Source of the DNA: JAEXNA01 sp037189585 | GTDB taxonomy: Bacteria > Vulcanimicrobiota > Xenobia > Xenobiales > JADMJV01 | Assembly (NCBI GenBank): GCA_037189585.1 | Contig: JBBCJA010000012.1 | Location: 62,001-126,000, forward strand | Length of the DNA stretch: 64,000 nucleotides | Reading direction: 5' to 3' | Part shown: in pieces, positions 17,129-26,400 of the stretch | How the letters are laid out: each line of letters starts with the position of its first letter | Numbering within the stretch: position 1 is the stretch's first letter | Notes under the pieces: model-generated | The model's input: the letters and a program-made list of their open reading frames with translations, nothing else | Database searches by the model: none | What the model was told of the DNA's origin: nothing | Made by a program: the position numbers and the translations under genes

Positions 17129-18792
17129 CGGGTATCCCCTCGACGATGGTACAGAAGGGCCCAGCGAGCGTCGCGGAAGACGACCGTCTCGCCGAGCTGG
17201 CTGGCCAGGGAGTCCGCCAAGGGAAGGGGGACGATGAGAAAACGATCCTTATCCCCTTTTTGAAAGGTAGGCAGATAAGTCGGTAGGTCTGGGGACAAGA
17301 GTGCTCGGAAGTCGTCGTTGTCCTCAAATTGGGTCTCTCGCGGGTCTCCGATGTGGATGATGTTCTGTCGCGTGTAGTAAGGAAGGCCGAAAAGGTAGCC
17401 GTCCCACATTCCGATCTCGTAGGGTCCCTGGCTATGCTGACGGATGGACTCGACTATGGGGAGAGCGCTGTTATGACGAAGCTTAGGCAGGCCGGGCAGA
17501 GCGATAGCCACGACCCCCAACATGGCCACCACGGGGGCTATCAAGACCGCCTCCTGGCCGCCTCTGATCCAAAGGACCAGACCGACCAGAGAGACCACGG
17601 CAAGCCAGGCCGCCGCGGTGGCGAGCTCGTGGGAGTAGGTCAGAACTTTTGGGGAAAGAGACCAGCGAGTTAGGGTTGCGCAAGCCAGGGAGAGCAAGGT
17701 CAGAGCCCCCAGAGGATAGGCCCGGGCGCGGGGGGACATGGCCGCGAATTGACGGGACACCAAGAGGGCCAAGGCGGGAAAGAGAGGCAGCACGTAGGTG
17801 GGGAGCTTCGAGCCCATCATCGAGAAGAAGAGGGTGGGTCCGACAATCCAGGCCAAAAGTAGCGCGTCGGGACTCAACTCGCCTTTTCGGATAAGACCCA
17901 CGGCACGGCGTATCGAGCCGGGAAGCCAGACCGACCAGGGAAGAAAGCCGCCCAGCAGCACCGGCAGGTAGAACCAGGGAGGGCCTGTTCTTTCGTGGAC
18001 GGTGGTGAACACCCGGTCAGCGGTCTGAAACTTGAGAAGATAGGACAGCAGTCCCGGATTTTGGGACACGATCCAGAGGTACCACGGCAGTCCAATGGCG
18101 GCGGCCAGAACCAGTCCCGGTCCCGGCGCGAGAACCCGCCAGGACACCTTGGCTAGGAGCATAGTGGGAAGCAGGGCCATGGCCACGATCAAGGGGCCCA
18201 CCGGGCCTTTGGCGAGAAAATTCAGACCCAGAGCGGCCCAGAAAATCACAAGGCTTATTCGATCCGGACCTTCACTGAGCACCTTCCAGGCCACGGCGAG
18301 CGAAACCGTCACCAAGAACGTGACCAGCATGTCGGTCACCGCCACTCGACCCATCTCCCAGAAGAAGGGAGAGGTGGAAAGACAGGCCGGAACGAGCCAG
18401 GGGTGTGAGCAGCCCATCTCCGGGCGCTTGGCCCACCAGCCGACAACCGCGAGGGTAGCCAAGGCCGCCAGGGCGCAGGGAAGACGGGCCGCTTCCTCAC
18501 TCTCCCCCAAGATCCCCATGCTGCCGGCGGTCAGCCAGTAGAAAAGAGGCGGTTTATGAAGATGCTTGATGCCGTTGTAGCGTGGGGTCAGGTAGTCTCC
18601 GGAGCGCAGCATCTCCCAGGCCACACCGGCGTAGCGGGCCTCGCTTCGCTCGGTCAGAGGATAGGAATTGAGGCCCGCCAGATAGGCCCAAACCACCAGG
18701 CCGGCAAAAGGGAGAAAAGCGGCTCTATGTCCCTGTGACCACACCGACCCGAGTCTAGAATTTTCGATGTGAAACAAAGATGAGAAATTCAT
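17125..18792 (-). CDS. ArnT-like/PMT-family integral membrane glycosyltransferase (copy 1)
   Basis: 555 residues, first gene of the operon after the porin. Many membrane helices; first loop LTERSEARYAGVAWEML followed by GIKHLHKPPLFYWLTAGS, the ArnT-type signature. SKLPTYVLPLFPALALL and DRVFTTVHERTG are shared with the downstream paralogue. The C-terminal soluble part (PYEIGMWDGYLFGLPYYTRQ) corresponds to the periplasmic domain of ArnT. Lipid A or cell-wall sugar modification is the likely role; the sugar cannot be told. ATG at 18792, 28 bp downstream of the porin stop, so it may be co-transcribed with it. Confidence 0.88.
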   Translation of the reverse strand: MNFSSLFHIENSRLGSVWSQGHRAAFLPFAGLVVWAYLAGLNSYPLTERSEARYAGVAWEMLRSGDYLTPRYNGIKHLHKPPLFYWLTAGSMGILGESEEAARLPCALAALATLAVVGWWAKRPEMGCSHPWLVPACLSTSPFFWEMGRVAVTDMLVTFLVTVSLAVAWKVLSEGPDRISLVIFWAALGLNFLAKGPVGPLIVAMALLPTMLLAKVSWRVLAPGPGLVLAAAIGLPWYLWIVSQNPGLLSYLLKFQTADRVFTTVHERTGPPWFYLPVLLGGFLPWSVWLPGSIRRAVGLIRKGELSPDALLLAWIVGPTLFFSMMGSKLPTYVLPLFPALALLVSRQFAAMSPRARAYPLGALTLLSLACATLTRWSLSPKVLTYSHELATAAAWLAVVSLVGLVLWIRGGQEAVLIAPVVAMLGVVAIALPGLPKLRHNSALPIVESIRQHSQGPYEIGMWDGYLFGLPYYTRQNIIHIGDPRETQFEDNDDFRALLSPDLPTYLPTFQKGDKDRFLIVPLPLADSLASQLGETVVFRDARWALLYHRRGDTR

Positions 18793-18820
18793 GAGAGACT
18801 TCTCATAGAGAACTCCCCCG

Positions 18821-19963
18821 CTACCAGGCCACCTGGTAGCGAAGGCGCGGACCTTGAGTTCGCAAGGCCGGCCCGCTCAAGGTGTCCTTGATCTCGTAGT
18901 TGAGCATGACCCGATGTGTCTTCGCCCGGTCGATGTGGTAGGTGATTCCCGCGACCTTGCGGTCTCGAGAGTTGCTGGCATTGTTCGGGGACATAGCGTC
19001 GGTACGGTCAAGATCGGGATCGAAGCGGTCGTAGGAAAGGACCAGGTCCAACGGCTCGCTAACGCGATAGACGACGATGCCCTGATATCCGAAGGCCCGA
19101 GAATCGAGCCCGGAAAACGGATTGTAACCGTCACTCCAGATCGTTTCGGCGTCCAGGCTCCAGCGACCGGACGTCCACTGAAGGTCGGTTCCCGCACGTC
19201 GAACAGGTAAGTCGAGAGTGGTGCCGTTGGGTCGAAAGGTCCCGACATGACCGGAGGCACCCAGCTTCAAGCCATCAGCTAAGTTGAAGGAGGCCCGCCC
19301 GACCAGATCATACTGATTGTTAAAGCCACCCACACCTCGGGGCTGACCCAAAAACGCTCCCAAGGTCCCCTCTCCCCAATCCCCTTTGTTGGTCACAGAC
19401 AGACCGATGTCACGCTCGGGATAGAGAGCCACGGTCATATCACTGCGCTCGACCGTGTGGGTCGTGCGCGAGCTCCGCAAGCCTTCCCAACCGAAGGGAA
19501 CTTTGAAGCGTCCGGCCGAGAGCTTCCATTGGTCGCTCACTCGATAGTCGAGACGCAGGTCCAAAACCTGAATCTGGCTCTCCAGAAAATCGAGATTGAG
19601 CTCGTTGAAAAGACTCCAGCGGGAATCGATCTTGAGATCGAAGGCGGTCCGGAAACGTCGGAACAAGAGACGTTCCGTCGCTGGGAAGGGTGCGATTCCG
19701 TTGGCGGCCGGGAACGCTCCGTCGGCCTTCGAGGCGCCTAGAGAGCCGCCATCGAACTGGAACTGAAAGTAACCTCGATGACGCAGCAGCAGAGTGCTCG
19801 GTGCGTTGGAGGATGGCTCCGAAGGCCTCGCTGGCATCTGATTTCGCTCGGCTAGGCAGGCGGTAGCCAGAATTCCGGCCGCCAAACCAGCGAGTAAGCT
19901 CCTGCCCGCCAAGCGAAAACAGAGTCGTCCAAATCTCGTTGCCCTCTGGCCCAAATGAAACAT
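18821..19963 (-). CDS. porin, phosphate-selective O/P-like
   Basis: 380 residues with a long N-terminal signal (hydrophobic core LAGLAAGILATACLA) and a mature part of alternating beta strands ending in an aromatic residue (RLRYQVAW), as outer-membrane beta-barrels do. Strand patterns such as RGYFQFQFDGG, WKLSAGRFKVPFGWEGL and DMTVALYPERDIGL match the Porin_O_P family (OprP type). The position behind the PiT permease and DUF47 genes supports a role in phosphate or other anion uptake. A copy of the ~60-bp element ends 7 bp before its ATG. Confidence 0.82.
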   Translation of the reverse strand: MFHLGQRATRFGRLCFRLAGRSLLAGLAAGILATACLAERNQMPARPSEPSSNAPSTLLLRHRGYFQFQFDGGSLGASKADGAFPAANGIAPFPATERLLFRRFRTAFDLKIDSRWSLFNELNLDFLESQIQVLDLRLDYRVSDQWKLSAGRFKVPFGWEGLRSSRTTHTVERSDMTVALYPERDIGLSVTNKGDWGEGTLGAFLGQPRGVGGFNNQYDLVGRASFNLADGLKLGASGHVGTFRPNGTTLDLPVRRAGTDLQWTSGRWSLDAETIWSDGYNPFSGLDSRAFGYQGIVVYRVSEPLDLVLSYDRFDPDLDRTDAMSPNNASNSRDRKVAGITYHIDRAKTHRVMLNYEIKDTLSGPALRTQGPRLRYQVAW

Positions 19964-19970
19964 CCTGGCG

Positions 19971-20024
19971 AGCCTACCAGAGGTTTCTTACCGCGAACTT
20001 TCGCCACCATTACCGGGCTGTAAT
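19971..20024. promoter_or_regulatory. ~60-bp dispersed intergenic element with perfect ATTAC-N6-GTAAT dyad
   Basis: Located between the PiT permease stop and the porin start. The dyad at 20009-20024 is perfect (ATTAC CGGGCT GTAAT). The left half GCGAGCCTACCAGA is shared with copies at 12389 and 23410, and the block CGCGAACTTTCGCC is shared in part with copies at 23430, 29080 and 30250. It is likely a cis-regulatory or repetitive extragenic element; the role is inferred. Confidence 0.6.
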
Positions 20025-20038
20025 TCAAAATGCGGCGA

Positions 20039-21103
20039 CTAGGACATCAAAGCGTTGAAGACATATCCCATCACGATACCCAGAATCACCGTCACCGGGA
20101 AGGTGAAAACCCAGGCCAAGAAGATCTTGGCTCCGGTGCCCCATTTGACACTCCTCGGATTTCGTACCGAACCAACCCCGAGAATCGCTCCGGTGATAGT
20201 GTGCGTGGTACTCACCGGAACCCCCGCCGTGGCCGCCATCTCCAGAACCACACCCGCGCTCGCTTCAGCCGCGAAGCCTTCCACCGGACGAATGTGGGCA
20301 AGCTTTGCGCCTAAGGTCCGGATCACTTTCCAGCCTCCGGCAGCCGTTCCGACCGCCATCATGGTGGCGCAGGCCAGCATCACCCAAAGCGGAATCTCGG
20401 GACTGCCGTCGACCACAAGCGGAGCGAACCACTCGGGGAAAACTTGAAGAGCGGCGGTGGGAGCTGTCATCAAGGCGAGGGTGATCACACCCATCACCTT
20501 CTGAGCGTCGTTTTTCCCATGCTGATAAGCCATCATCGAGGCCGACAGGATCTGTAGCCCAGCGAACAGTCTTTTGCCTGGCTTGGCCCGAAGTTTGGCA
20601 GTGTGACTGAGCCAGACGGTGATCACCAGGCAGATGTAGGCTAGGATAAATCCCAACAGTGGCGACATGAACATCGCCACGAAAGCCGGCAGAATTCCAC
20701 CCCACTTGAGGATCCCATCAGCTCCACCCATAAAAAAGGCGGTCCCTAAGGCTGCCCCGACAATCCCGCCCATCAGCGAATGCGATCCACTGATCGGCAT
20801 GCCTATCACAGAACAGTAGGCGACCCAGACCGAGGCCGCCGTCATCGCGGCCCCCACACCAGCCACGGTCATCAGATTCTCATCCACAAAGTTACCCGCG
20901 ATGGTTTTGGCCACGGCGGTACTAGCCAAGGCCCCGATGAAGTTGAGTACCGAATTCATCAAGACCGCTTGCCATGGCCTCATAACCCTGGTCGACACGA
21001 CCGTGGCGATAGCATTGGCGGAGTCGTTCCATCCGTTGCAGAAATCGAAGATCAGAGCAACGGCGATGACAAAAAGAATAAGGGTCGCCCCTGATTCAAG
21101 CAT
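20039..21103 (-). CDS. pit: inorganic phosphate transporter, PiT family
   Basis: 354 residues, about ten membrane helices. The duplicated PHO4 signature is present: GWNDSANAIATVVSTRVM near the N-terminus and the C-terminal GVPVSTTHTITGAI, along with YQHGKNDAQKVMGVI. These proteins import phosphate (often as metal phosphate) with protons or sodium. The gene overlaps the DUF47 gene upstream by 8 bp, the usual pit operon arrangement. The porin is next on the same strand, so the three probably form one phosphate-uptake unit. Confidence 0.95.
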   Translation of the reverse strand: MLESGATLILFVIAVALIFDFCNGWNDSANAIATVVSTRVMRPWQAVLMNSVLNFIGALASTAVAKTIAGNFVDENLMTVAGVGAAMTAASVWVAYCSVIGMPISGSHSLMGGIVGAALGTAFFMGGADGILKWGGILPAFVAMFMSPLLGFILAYICLVITVWLSHTAKLRAKPGKRLFAGLQILSASMMAYQHGKNDAQKVMGVITLALMTAPTAALQVFPEWFAPLVVDGSPEIPLWVMLACATMMAVGTAAGGWKVIRTLGAKLAHIRPVEGFAAEASAGVVLEMAATAGVPVSTTHTITGAILGVGSVRNPRSVKWGTGAKIFLAWVFTFPVTVILGIVMGYVFNALMS

Positions 21104-21713
21104 ACTTCACCACAAGCGTCTCGAGCGTGAGGAAGAAATCCTCACAACGATCCAAGAGGCTTTCCATGCGCTCATATAGCTCTTTCCATTTGAGGAGCTC
21201 ATAGATCTCGACTCGCTCTTCGAACATTCGTCCGATGGCGCGCCGGCAAAGTTCATCCGAACGCTGCTCACAATTTTTGACCGTTTCCCGGTACTCTGCG
21301 ACGGATGCTCCAGTCTGTAAGCAGCTCAGCGCGCTCCCCAAGGCGGTGATGGCCGTCTTGGCAAGTTTGAGCATCTCCAGAGCATCTTCAGGCGCTTTCT
21401 CAACTCGGAAATAGATCGCGCGGTGAGCCGAGCCGTGGAGAGCATCCAGCACACCATCGAGTCCGGAAGCGAGTTTATGAATGTCTTCTCGGTCTAAAGG
21501 GGTGATAAAAGCATTGGCGAGCTTGAGATTGAGATCAACGATGAGTTGATCCCCTTTGGACTCTAAGCCTGAGATGGTCGCGGCGTCAGCTTCCGTGATG
21601 GGAAGATGACCGAAGAGTCGTAGAAGTTCGTCGGCGGCTTGATTGGCCAAATTTGCGAGTTCATGGAAGACTGAATAGAAAGCGTCCTGCTTTCTCAAAA
21701 CTTTATAGATCAC
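21096..21713 (-). CDS. DUF47 family PhoU-like Pit accessory protein
   Basis: 205 residues of mainly helical, PhoU-like sequence (VFHELANLANQAADELLRLFG, ISGLESKGDQLIVDLNLKLANAFITPLDREDIHKLA). The ITPLDREDI motif is diagnostic of DUF47 (TIGR00153). The GTG start at 21713 has GGAG upstream. It is the first gene of the pit operon and is thought in other bacteria to regulate PiT. A short hairpin (GTCCGT...ACGGAC, about 21729-21753) sits in its 5' leader. Confidence 0.93.
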   Translation of the reverse strand: MIYKVLRKQDAFYSVFHELANLANQAADELLRLFGHLPITEADAATISGLESKGDQLIVDLNLKLANAFITPLDREDIHKLASGLDGVLDALHGSAHRAIYFRVEKAPEDALEMLKLAKTAITALGSALSCLQTGASVAEYRETVKNCEQRSDELCRRAIGRMFEERVEIYELLKWKELYERMESLLDRCEDFFLTLETLVVKYA

Positions 21714-21952
21714 GTGTTTCTCCTTGGTCCGTCCTCTATCGCGGGCACGGACGGCTTAGAATCTGTTTTCAGCGAAACCGTCGTCTAGCAAACGAAAAGT
21801 GAGCGATAATAAACTTAACGCTATGCCGTTCAGCGCGACCTAACAGACCTCACCTGGTGAAGTTCCCACTTCCAATAGCGCACTCTTTCACCACGCACGA
21901 GCCGTAAGGTTGAGGAAAACTTCCTGCAATGTAGCTATCCTAGCTTGGGACC

Positions 21953-22532
21953 ATGTTGGTCTCTCGTCGCTACTGGCTCCTTGTTCTTCTTTGGATTCTA
22001 TCGCTGGCGACGGTGAGCCCCTACGATCAAACCCTGTCAAGACAACTGAGCTCTCCAAGCTCATACTTTGGCCGATTCATCCAGGATTGGGCCGCGGCTC
22101 CCGCCTACATCGCCGTCGCCTTCGCCCTTCTCGCCAGATACAGAAATCCGGGCAGTCTGTGGGCCAAAGCCGTCTTGGCCCAAGGCCTGCTCCACTCTCT
22201 GCTGTTCACTCATCTTCTGAAGTTTCTTTGGGGTAGAGCTATACCGACTTCTTCCTCCCCTCAAGTCAGTTTTGTGGAGAATCCTTTCCCTCAGGCCATG
22301 TCGCCGCGACTTTGGTTTTAGCCCCACTACCGTTCTTGTACTGGAGGACGAAACGATATTTTCCGTGGTGTCTTTCTTTTGTCGCCGTGGGAGCACTTTG
22401 CCTCGCGACTTGCTACGGCCGCGTGCTCTTTGGGGTCCACTATCCCACGGATTGCCTTTTCTCCTTAGGCCCGGGCTACTGAGCGCCTATCTCATCGTAG
22501 GATGGTTGACGCCTCCATCGATCCCCGGATGA
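21953..22532 (+). pseudogene. PAP2-superfamily phosphatase, broken by two frameshifts
   Basis: The three PAP2 motifs are present but in three different frames. Motif 1 (KFLWGRAIP, with the usual RP weakened to IP) lies in the frame starting at 21953. Motif 2 (PSGHVAATLVL) is in the -1 frame from about 22288. Motif 3 (GRVLFGVHYPTD) is in that frame, and the last helix (LLSAYLIVGWL) is in the next frame from about 22473, ending with TGA at 22530-22532. The start ATG is at 21953 with a hydrophobic N-terminus. Two independent one-base shifts point to a decayed lipid phosphatase gene, unless both are assembly errors. Confidence 0.85.
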
Positions 22533-22535
22533 AGG

Positions 22536-22583
22536 GTGTATCCACCGCGGCGTGGATACATCGCCAGCTTTCGGTGGATACAC
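22536..22583. promoter_or_regulatory. inverted repeat with three GTGGATACA-type half sites
   Basis: Perfect 12-bp inverted repeat, GTGTATCCACCG (22536-22547) and CGGTGGATACAC (22572-22583). A third copy, GTGGATACAT, lies between them at 22552-22561. It could be an operator or a hairpin terminating the PAP2 pseudogene transcript; no U-run follows. The intervening CGCCAGCTTTCGG resembles part of the dispersed ~60-bp element. Confidence 0.5.
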
Positions 22584-22693
22584 GACCCGAGTGATGAATT
22601 CTCAAATGAAACTATTTGAAGATGTTAGCAAGTTGTAACATCTGGTCATTCAGGTTCCTTTTTCATCCCATTTAGAGGAGATATCTTTTTCGT

Positions 22694-23404
22694 ATGACCA
22701 CCATCTCATCACTATCGAACTACAATGAAGCCTCCTTCACTATTCGCTCCAAGCAAATTGGCAGCCCCAAACCGGATACGGAGTCTCCTGATCCCACGGA
22801 CGTACGAGACTTCGTGTCCGGCTCCAGCGCTCCAGGATTTAAATTAGCATCCCTTCAGCCGGGCAAATTGGGGTACACGGGATTTTCCGGAACATCGATG
22901 GCCGGGCCACCGGTTTCAGGAATGGCTATTTTGGTCGGTAGTACCTTTGGGGAAAAAGAAGAATATGTGCCTAAGAACACATCGGATGTTCTCAATATGG
23001 ACGCGGTGGGTGCCGCTGTCGAAGAAGTGCGTGCCACTCGAAGGCTCCTTGATCGAATGCAAGAAGACTTTGGAGTCACCGAGTGGACAGAGAAACCTGT
23101 AGTGGAGAAGCTAACAGTTCCGACCAGCGACATGGGTCTCCATGTCACGGGCGAGCAAGCCTTTACGATATCTGAAAGGGTGCGTAGTGTTCAGCTTCAA
23201 ACCAAGACCCACAATTTTCTTATGAGAGAAAGTCTGGATACTGACAAAACCACCATAGCCGTGTGGAACGTGGGTGATCGAATGCCGGATGTTTGGGAGC
23301 GCGATTCGGAAAAGAAGAACGTGCTCATGGGACCGAGCACGAAGCCGGTCGAGCCTACGCCGAACGAGGGTAGACTTCCGGACGAGGGTAGATTAGCCTT
23401 CTAA
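22694..23404 (+). CDS. hypothetical protein, no family recognised
   Basis: 236 residues, ATG at 22694 with a strong AGAGGAG site (about 22674-22680). No signal peptide or membrane segment. The middle (PKNTSDVLNMDAVGAAVEEVRATRRLLDRMQEDFG) looks helical. The C-terminus carries a short duplication (NEGRLP, DEGRLAF), matched by a duplicated GAGGGTAGA in the DNA. The A+T content is visibly higher than in neighbours. The N-terminal style (Ser/Asn-rich, starting MTTISSLSNYNEAS) resembles the small protein at 33050. A copy of the dispersed element begins 5 bp past the stop. Confidence 0.65.
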   Translation: MTTISSLSNYNEASFTIRSKQIGSPKPDTESPDPTDVRDFVSGSSAPGFKLASLQPGKLGYTGFSGTSMAGPPVSGMAILVGSTFGEKEEYVPKNTSDVLNMDAVGAAVEEVRATRRLLDRMQEDFGVTEWTEKPVVEKLTVPTSDMGLHVTGEQAFTISERVRSVQLQTKTHNFLMRESLDTDKTTIAVWNVGDRMPDVWERDSEKKNVLMGPSTKPVEPTPNEGRLPDEGRLAF

Positions 23405-23409
23405 GACGG

Positions 23410-23463
23410 CCGAGCCTACCAGAAGTTCTTAAGGCGAACTTTCTTCACCACCGGATGGCCTGC
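23410..23463. repeat. degenerate copy of the ~60-bp dispersed element
   Basis: CCGAGCCTACCAGAAG...CGAACTTTCTTCACCA is clearly similar to the copy at 19971-20024 over about 48 bases, but the ATTAC/GTAAT dyad is lost (reads CACCACCGGATGGCC). It lies between the convergent ends of 22694-23404 and the RND gene, so it cannot be a promoter there. Confidence 0.55.
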
Positions 23464-23479
23464 CTCCGAACAGCGAACT

Positions 23480-26400
23480 CTAACCCGGATTTCTCTTGCC
23501 CAGGCGCAGGTAGAAGGCGGGTAGGAGAAACAGGCTCAGCACGGTGGAGGATGCCATGCCGCCGAGGATGACCAGCGCCATGGGGTACTCGATCTCGTAG
23601 CCGGGAAGGTTGCCCCCCAGGGCGATGGGCAGCAGGGCCAGGATCTGAGTCAGCGCGGTCATCAGGACCGGGACGACCCTCTCACATGAGCCGCGGACCA
23701 CCAGGTCCGGTCCGAAGGCGTAGCCTTCCTCCTCCTCCAGATGCCGGTAGTGACTGACCATCATGATCCCGTTGCGCGCGGCGATTCCGATGACCGCCAC
23801 GAATCCGACCAGGGAGCCGAGGGAGATGACTCCTCCTCCCCAGACGATCCCCGCCATCCCTCCGATCAAGGAGAAGGGTAAGGAGAGGAAGATGACGGCC
23901 ACCATGCGCGGCGACTCGAAGTCGGACTGCAGCAGTACCAGGATGAGGACCAGTGAAAGAATCGCCAAGGCTGAAAGACGCTTGAAGGCAGCCTCCTGAG
24001 CCTCGAACTCGCCCAGCGTTTCCGGATAGTACCCCGGTTCGAACTCCACCGACTTGAGCTTCTCGCGGATCCCCGCCGCCACACTGCCGAGGTCTTGCCC
24101 CTTGACATTGCAGGTCACGTCGATGCGGCGGGTGGCTCCTTCTCGAACGATGGCGTTGGGAGCGGAAACGATAGCGATCTCGGCCACCTCCGCTAAAGGA
24201 ACTCGGTCCCCCGTGGGGGTCTCTACTAAAATCTCTCGAAGAGACTTGAGATCGCCGCGGACCGACCCTTCACTCCAGACGACCACGTCTTGGATGGCTT
24301 GCCCCTCGTAGAGCTCCCCAACCTTCAAGCCGCTGAGAAAGACGCTCTCCGCGCGCCGGATGTCCTGCTCGGTGATCCCATAGAAGGCCGCTTGCTCCGG
24401 ACGCATACGAACCGAAATCTGAGGGACCAAAACTTGAGCCTCGACTTTGAGGTCGACCACCCCGGGCACTCCGGAGATGGCTGCCGCGACCTTGTGGGCC
24501 GAGTTGCGCAGGCCCTTCAACTCGGGGCCGGAGATGCGAACCACGATACTGGCATCGGCGCCGCTCAACACCTCTTTGACCCGCTCACGCAGATAGGTGA
24601 GCACGTCGCGATGAAGGCCGGGATAGCCGTGGACCACCTCCTGAATTTTCTCCACCGTGGCGTCATAGTCGACGTTCGGCTCGATGCTGATCCAAAGCTC
24701 GGTGAAGTTGGGACCCACCACTTCGTCGGCCGCCTCGGCTCGCCCGATGTGAGCCCCGAAATTCCTGACCCCGGGGATCGACATCAGCTCTTCGCTGCCC
24801 TTGATGGTGATTCTGCGCATCGCCTCCAGGGACGTTCCCGGCTTTTCCACCCAGTGCATCAGAAAGTCGTTCTCTTTAAAGTGAGGCAAGAACTCCTGAC
24901 CGAATCGTCCGAAGGAGACGAAGGTCCCTATCAGACAGACGACGAGAAGGACCGCGGCCAGACCCGCTCTCTCCATCGTTAGAGCCAGAAGACGACGGTA
25001 AACTTTTTGAATCCATCCTGCCAATACCCCGGTGTGGGACGAATCCGCCTCAACCTTAAGGCCCATCATGCAAAGTGCCGGTGTCACCGTGAGGGCCACC
25101 ACCAAAGAGACCAGAATGGCCAGGGCGTAAGCGAAGGCTAAAGGTCGAAAGAACGCTCCGGCCAGGCCGTCCAGAAAAAACACGGGGATGATGGTCACGA
25201 TCACGATAGCGCTGGCGTAGACGATGGCCGAGCGGACCTCGACCGAAGCGTCCAGGATCACCTTCATCTTCGGCTCGGGATGCTCCAGCGCAGCGTTGAG
25301 GCGCAGGCGGCGGTTGATGTTCTCCACGTCGATGATGGCGTCGTCCACCACCGAGCCTAAAGCGATGGCGAAGCCCGCGATGACCATGGTGTTCACCGAC
25401 TGCCCCATGGCGACGATAATCAGGATCGCGGCAAGTAATGAGATCGGAATGGCGACCGCGCTGATCAGAGCGCTTCTTAGGTCCGAGAGAAAGACCAGCA
25501 ACACCACGACCACCATGACGCAGCCCAATCCTAGTGCCCAGGAGAGATTGTCCAGGGCCGTCTCGACGAAGGTGGCGGGTCGAAAGATGGTGGTGTCAAA
25601 CTCCATGTCGGGAAGACCGGGACTCAAAGCTTGTAGGGCTTCCTCGATGCCCCGCGTGACCTCCAGGGTGTTCCCCCAAGGATACTTCTCCACGATCAAG
25701 AGAAGGCCGGGCTGGCTGTTGATCACGGCGTCGCCGATGGCCGGCGGGGAGCCGATCTGAACCTTCGCCACGTCTCCCACCGTCACGGGGGTGCCGTTTC
25801 TGGAGGTCACCACGGCGCGGGTCAAGTCCTCGGGTGATCGAACCCAGCTCTGATGGCGAACGGGAAGGCGCTGGTTAGGGGTGTCGATGAATCCTCCCCC
25901 ACCCAGCGAGACGGCTCCGGCCACCGCGGTCATGACCTCCTGCAGGGAGACGTTCTGTTGGGCCAGGCGACGTGGTTCGACCATGACCTGGTACTGTCGA
26001 TTGTTCTGCCCCCAGATGGCGACGTTGGCCACCCCCGGCACGGCCATCAAGCGCGGACGGATGACCCAGCGGGCTGACTCGGACATCTCCATCTGAGACA
26101 GTTTTTCAGAGGTGATACCCACCTTGAGAACTCGGCTGGTGGAGGACAACGGTGGAAGGATGACAGGCGGTCGAGCCGCCGCCGGCAGTCGCGGAGCGAC
26201 CTGGGCCAGCCTCTCCTGAACGTTCTGCCTGGCAACCTCGAGATCGGCCCCGCGCTCTAAGATGAGAGTCACGGAGGAGAGTCCGAGAACCGACTTAGAG
26301 CGCAAGGTCTCGACAAAAGGGGTGCTGGTCAGCGCGTTCTCGATGGGGATGGAGATCAGCTGCTCCATCTCTTCGGTGGATAGCCCCGGACCTTCCGTCT

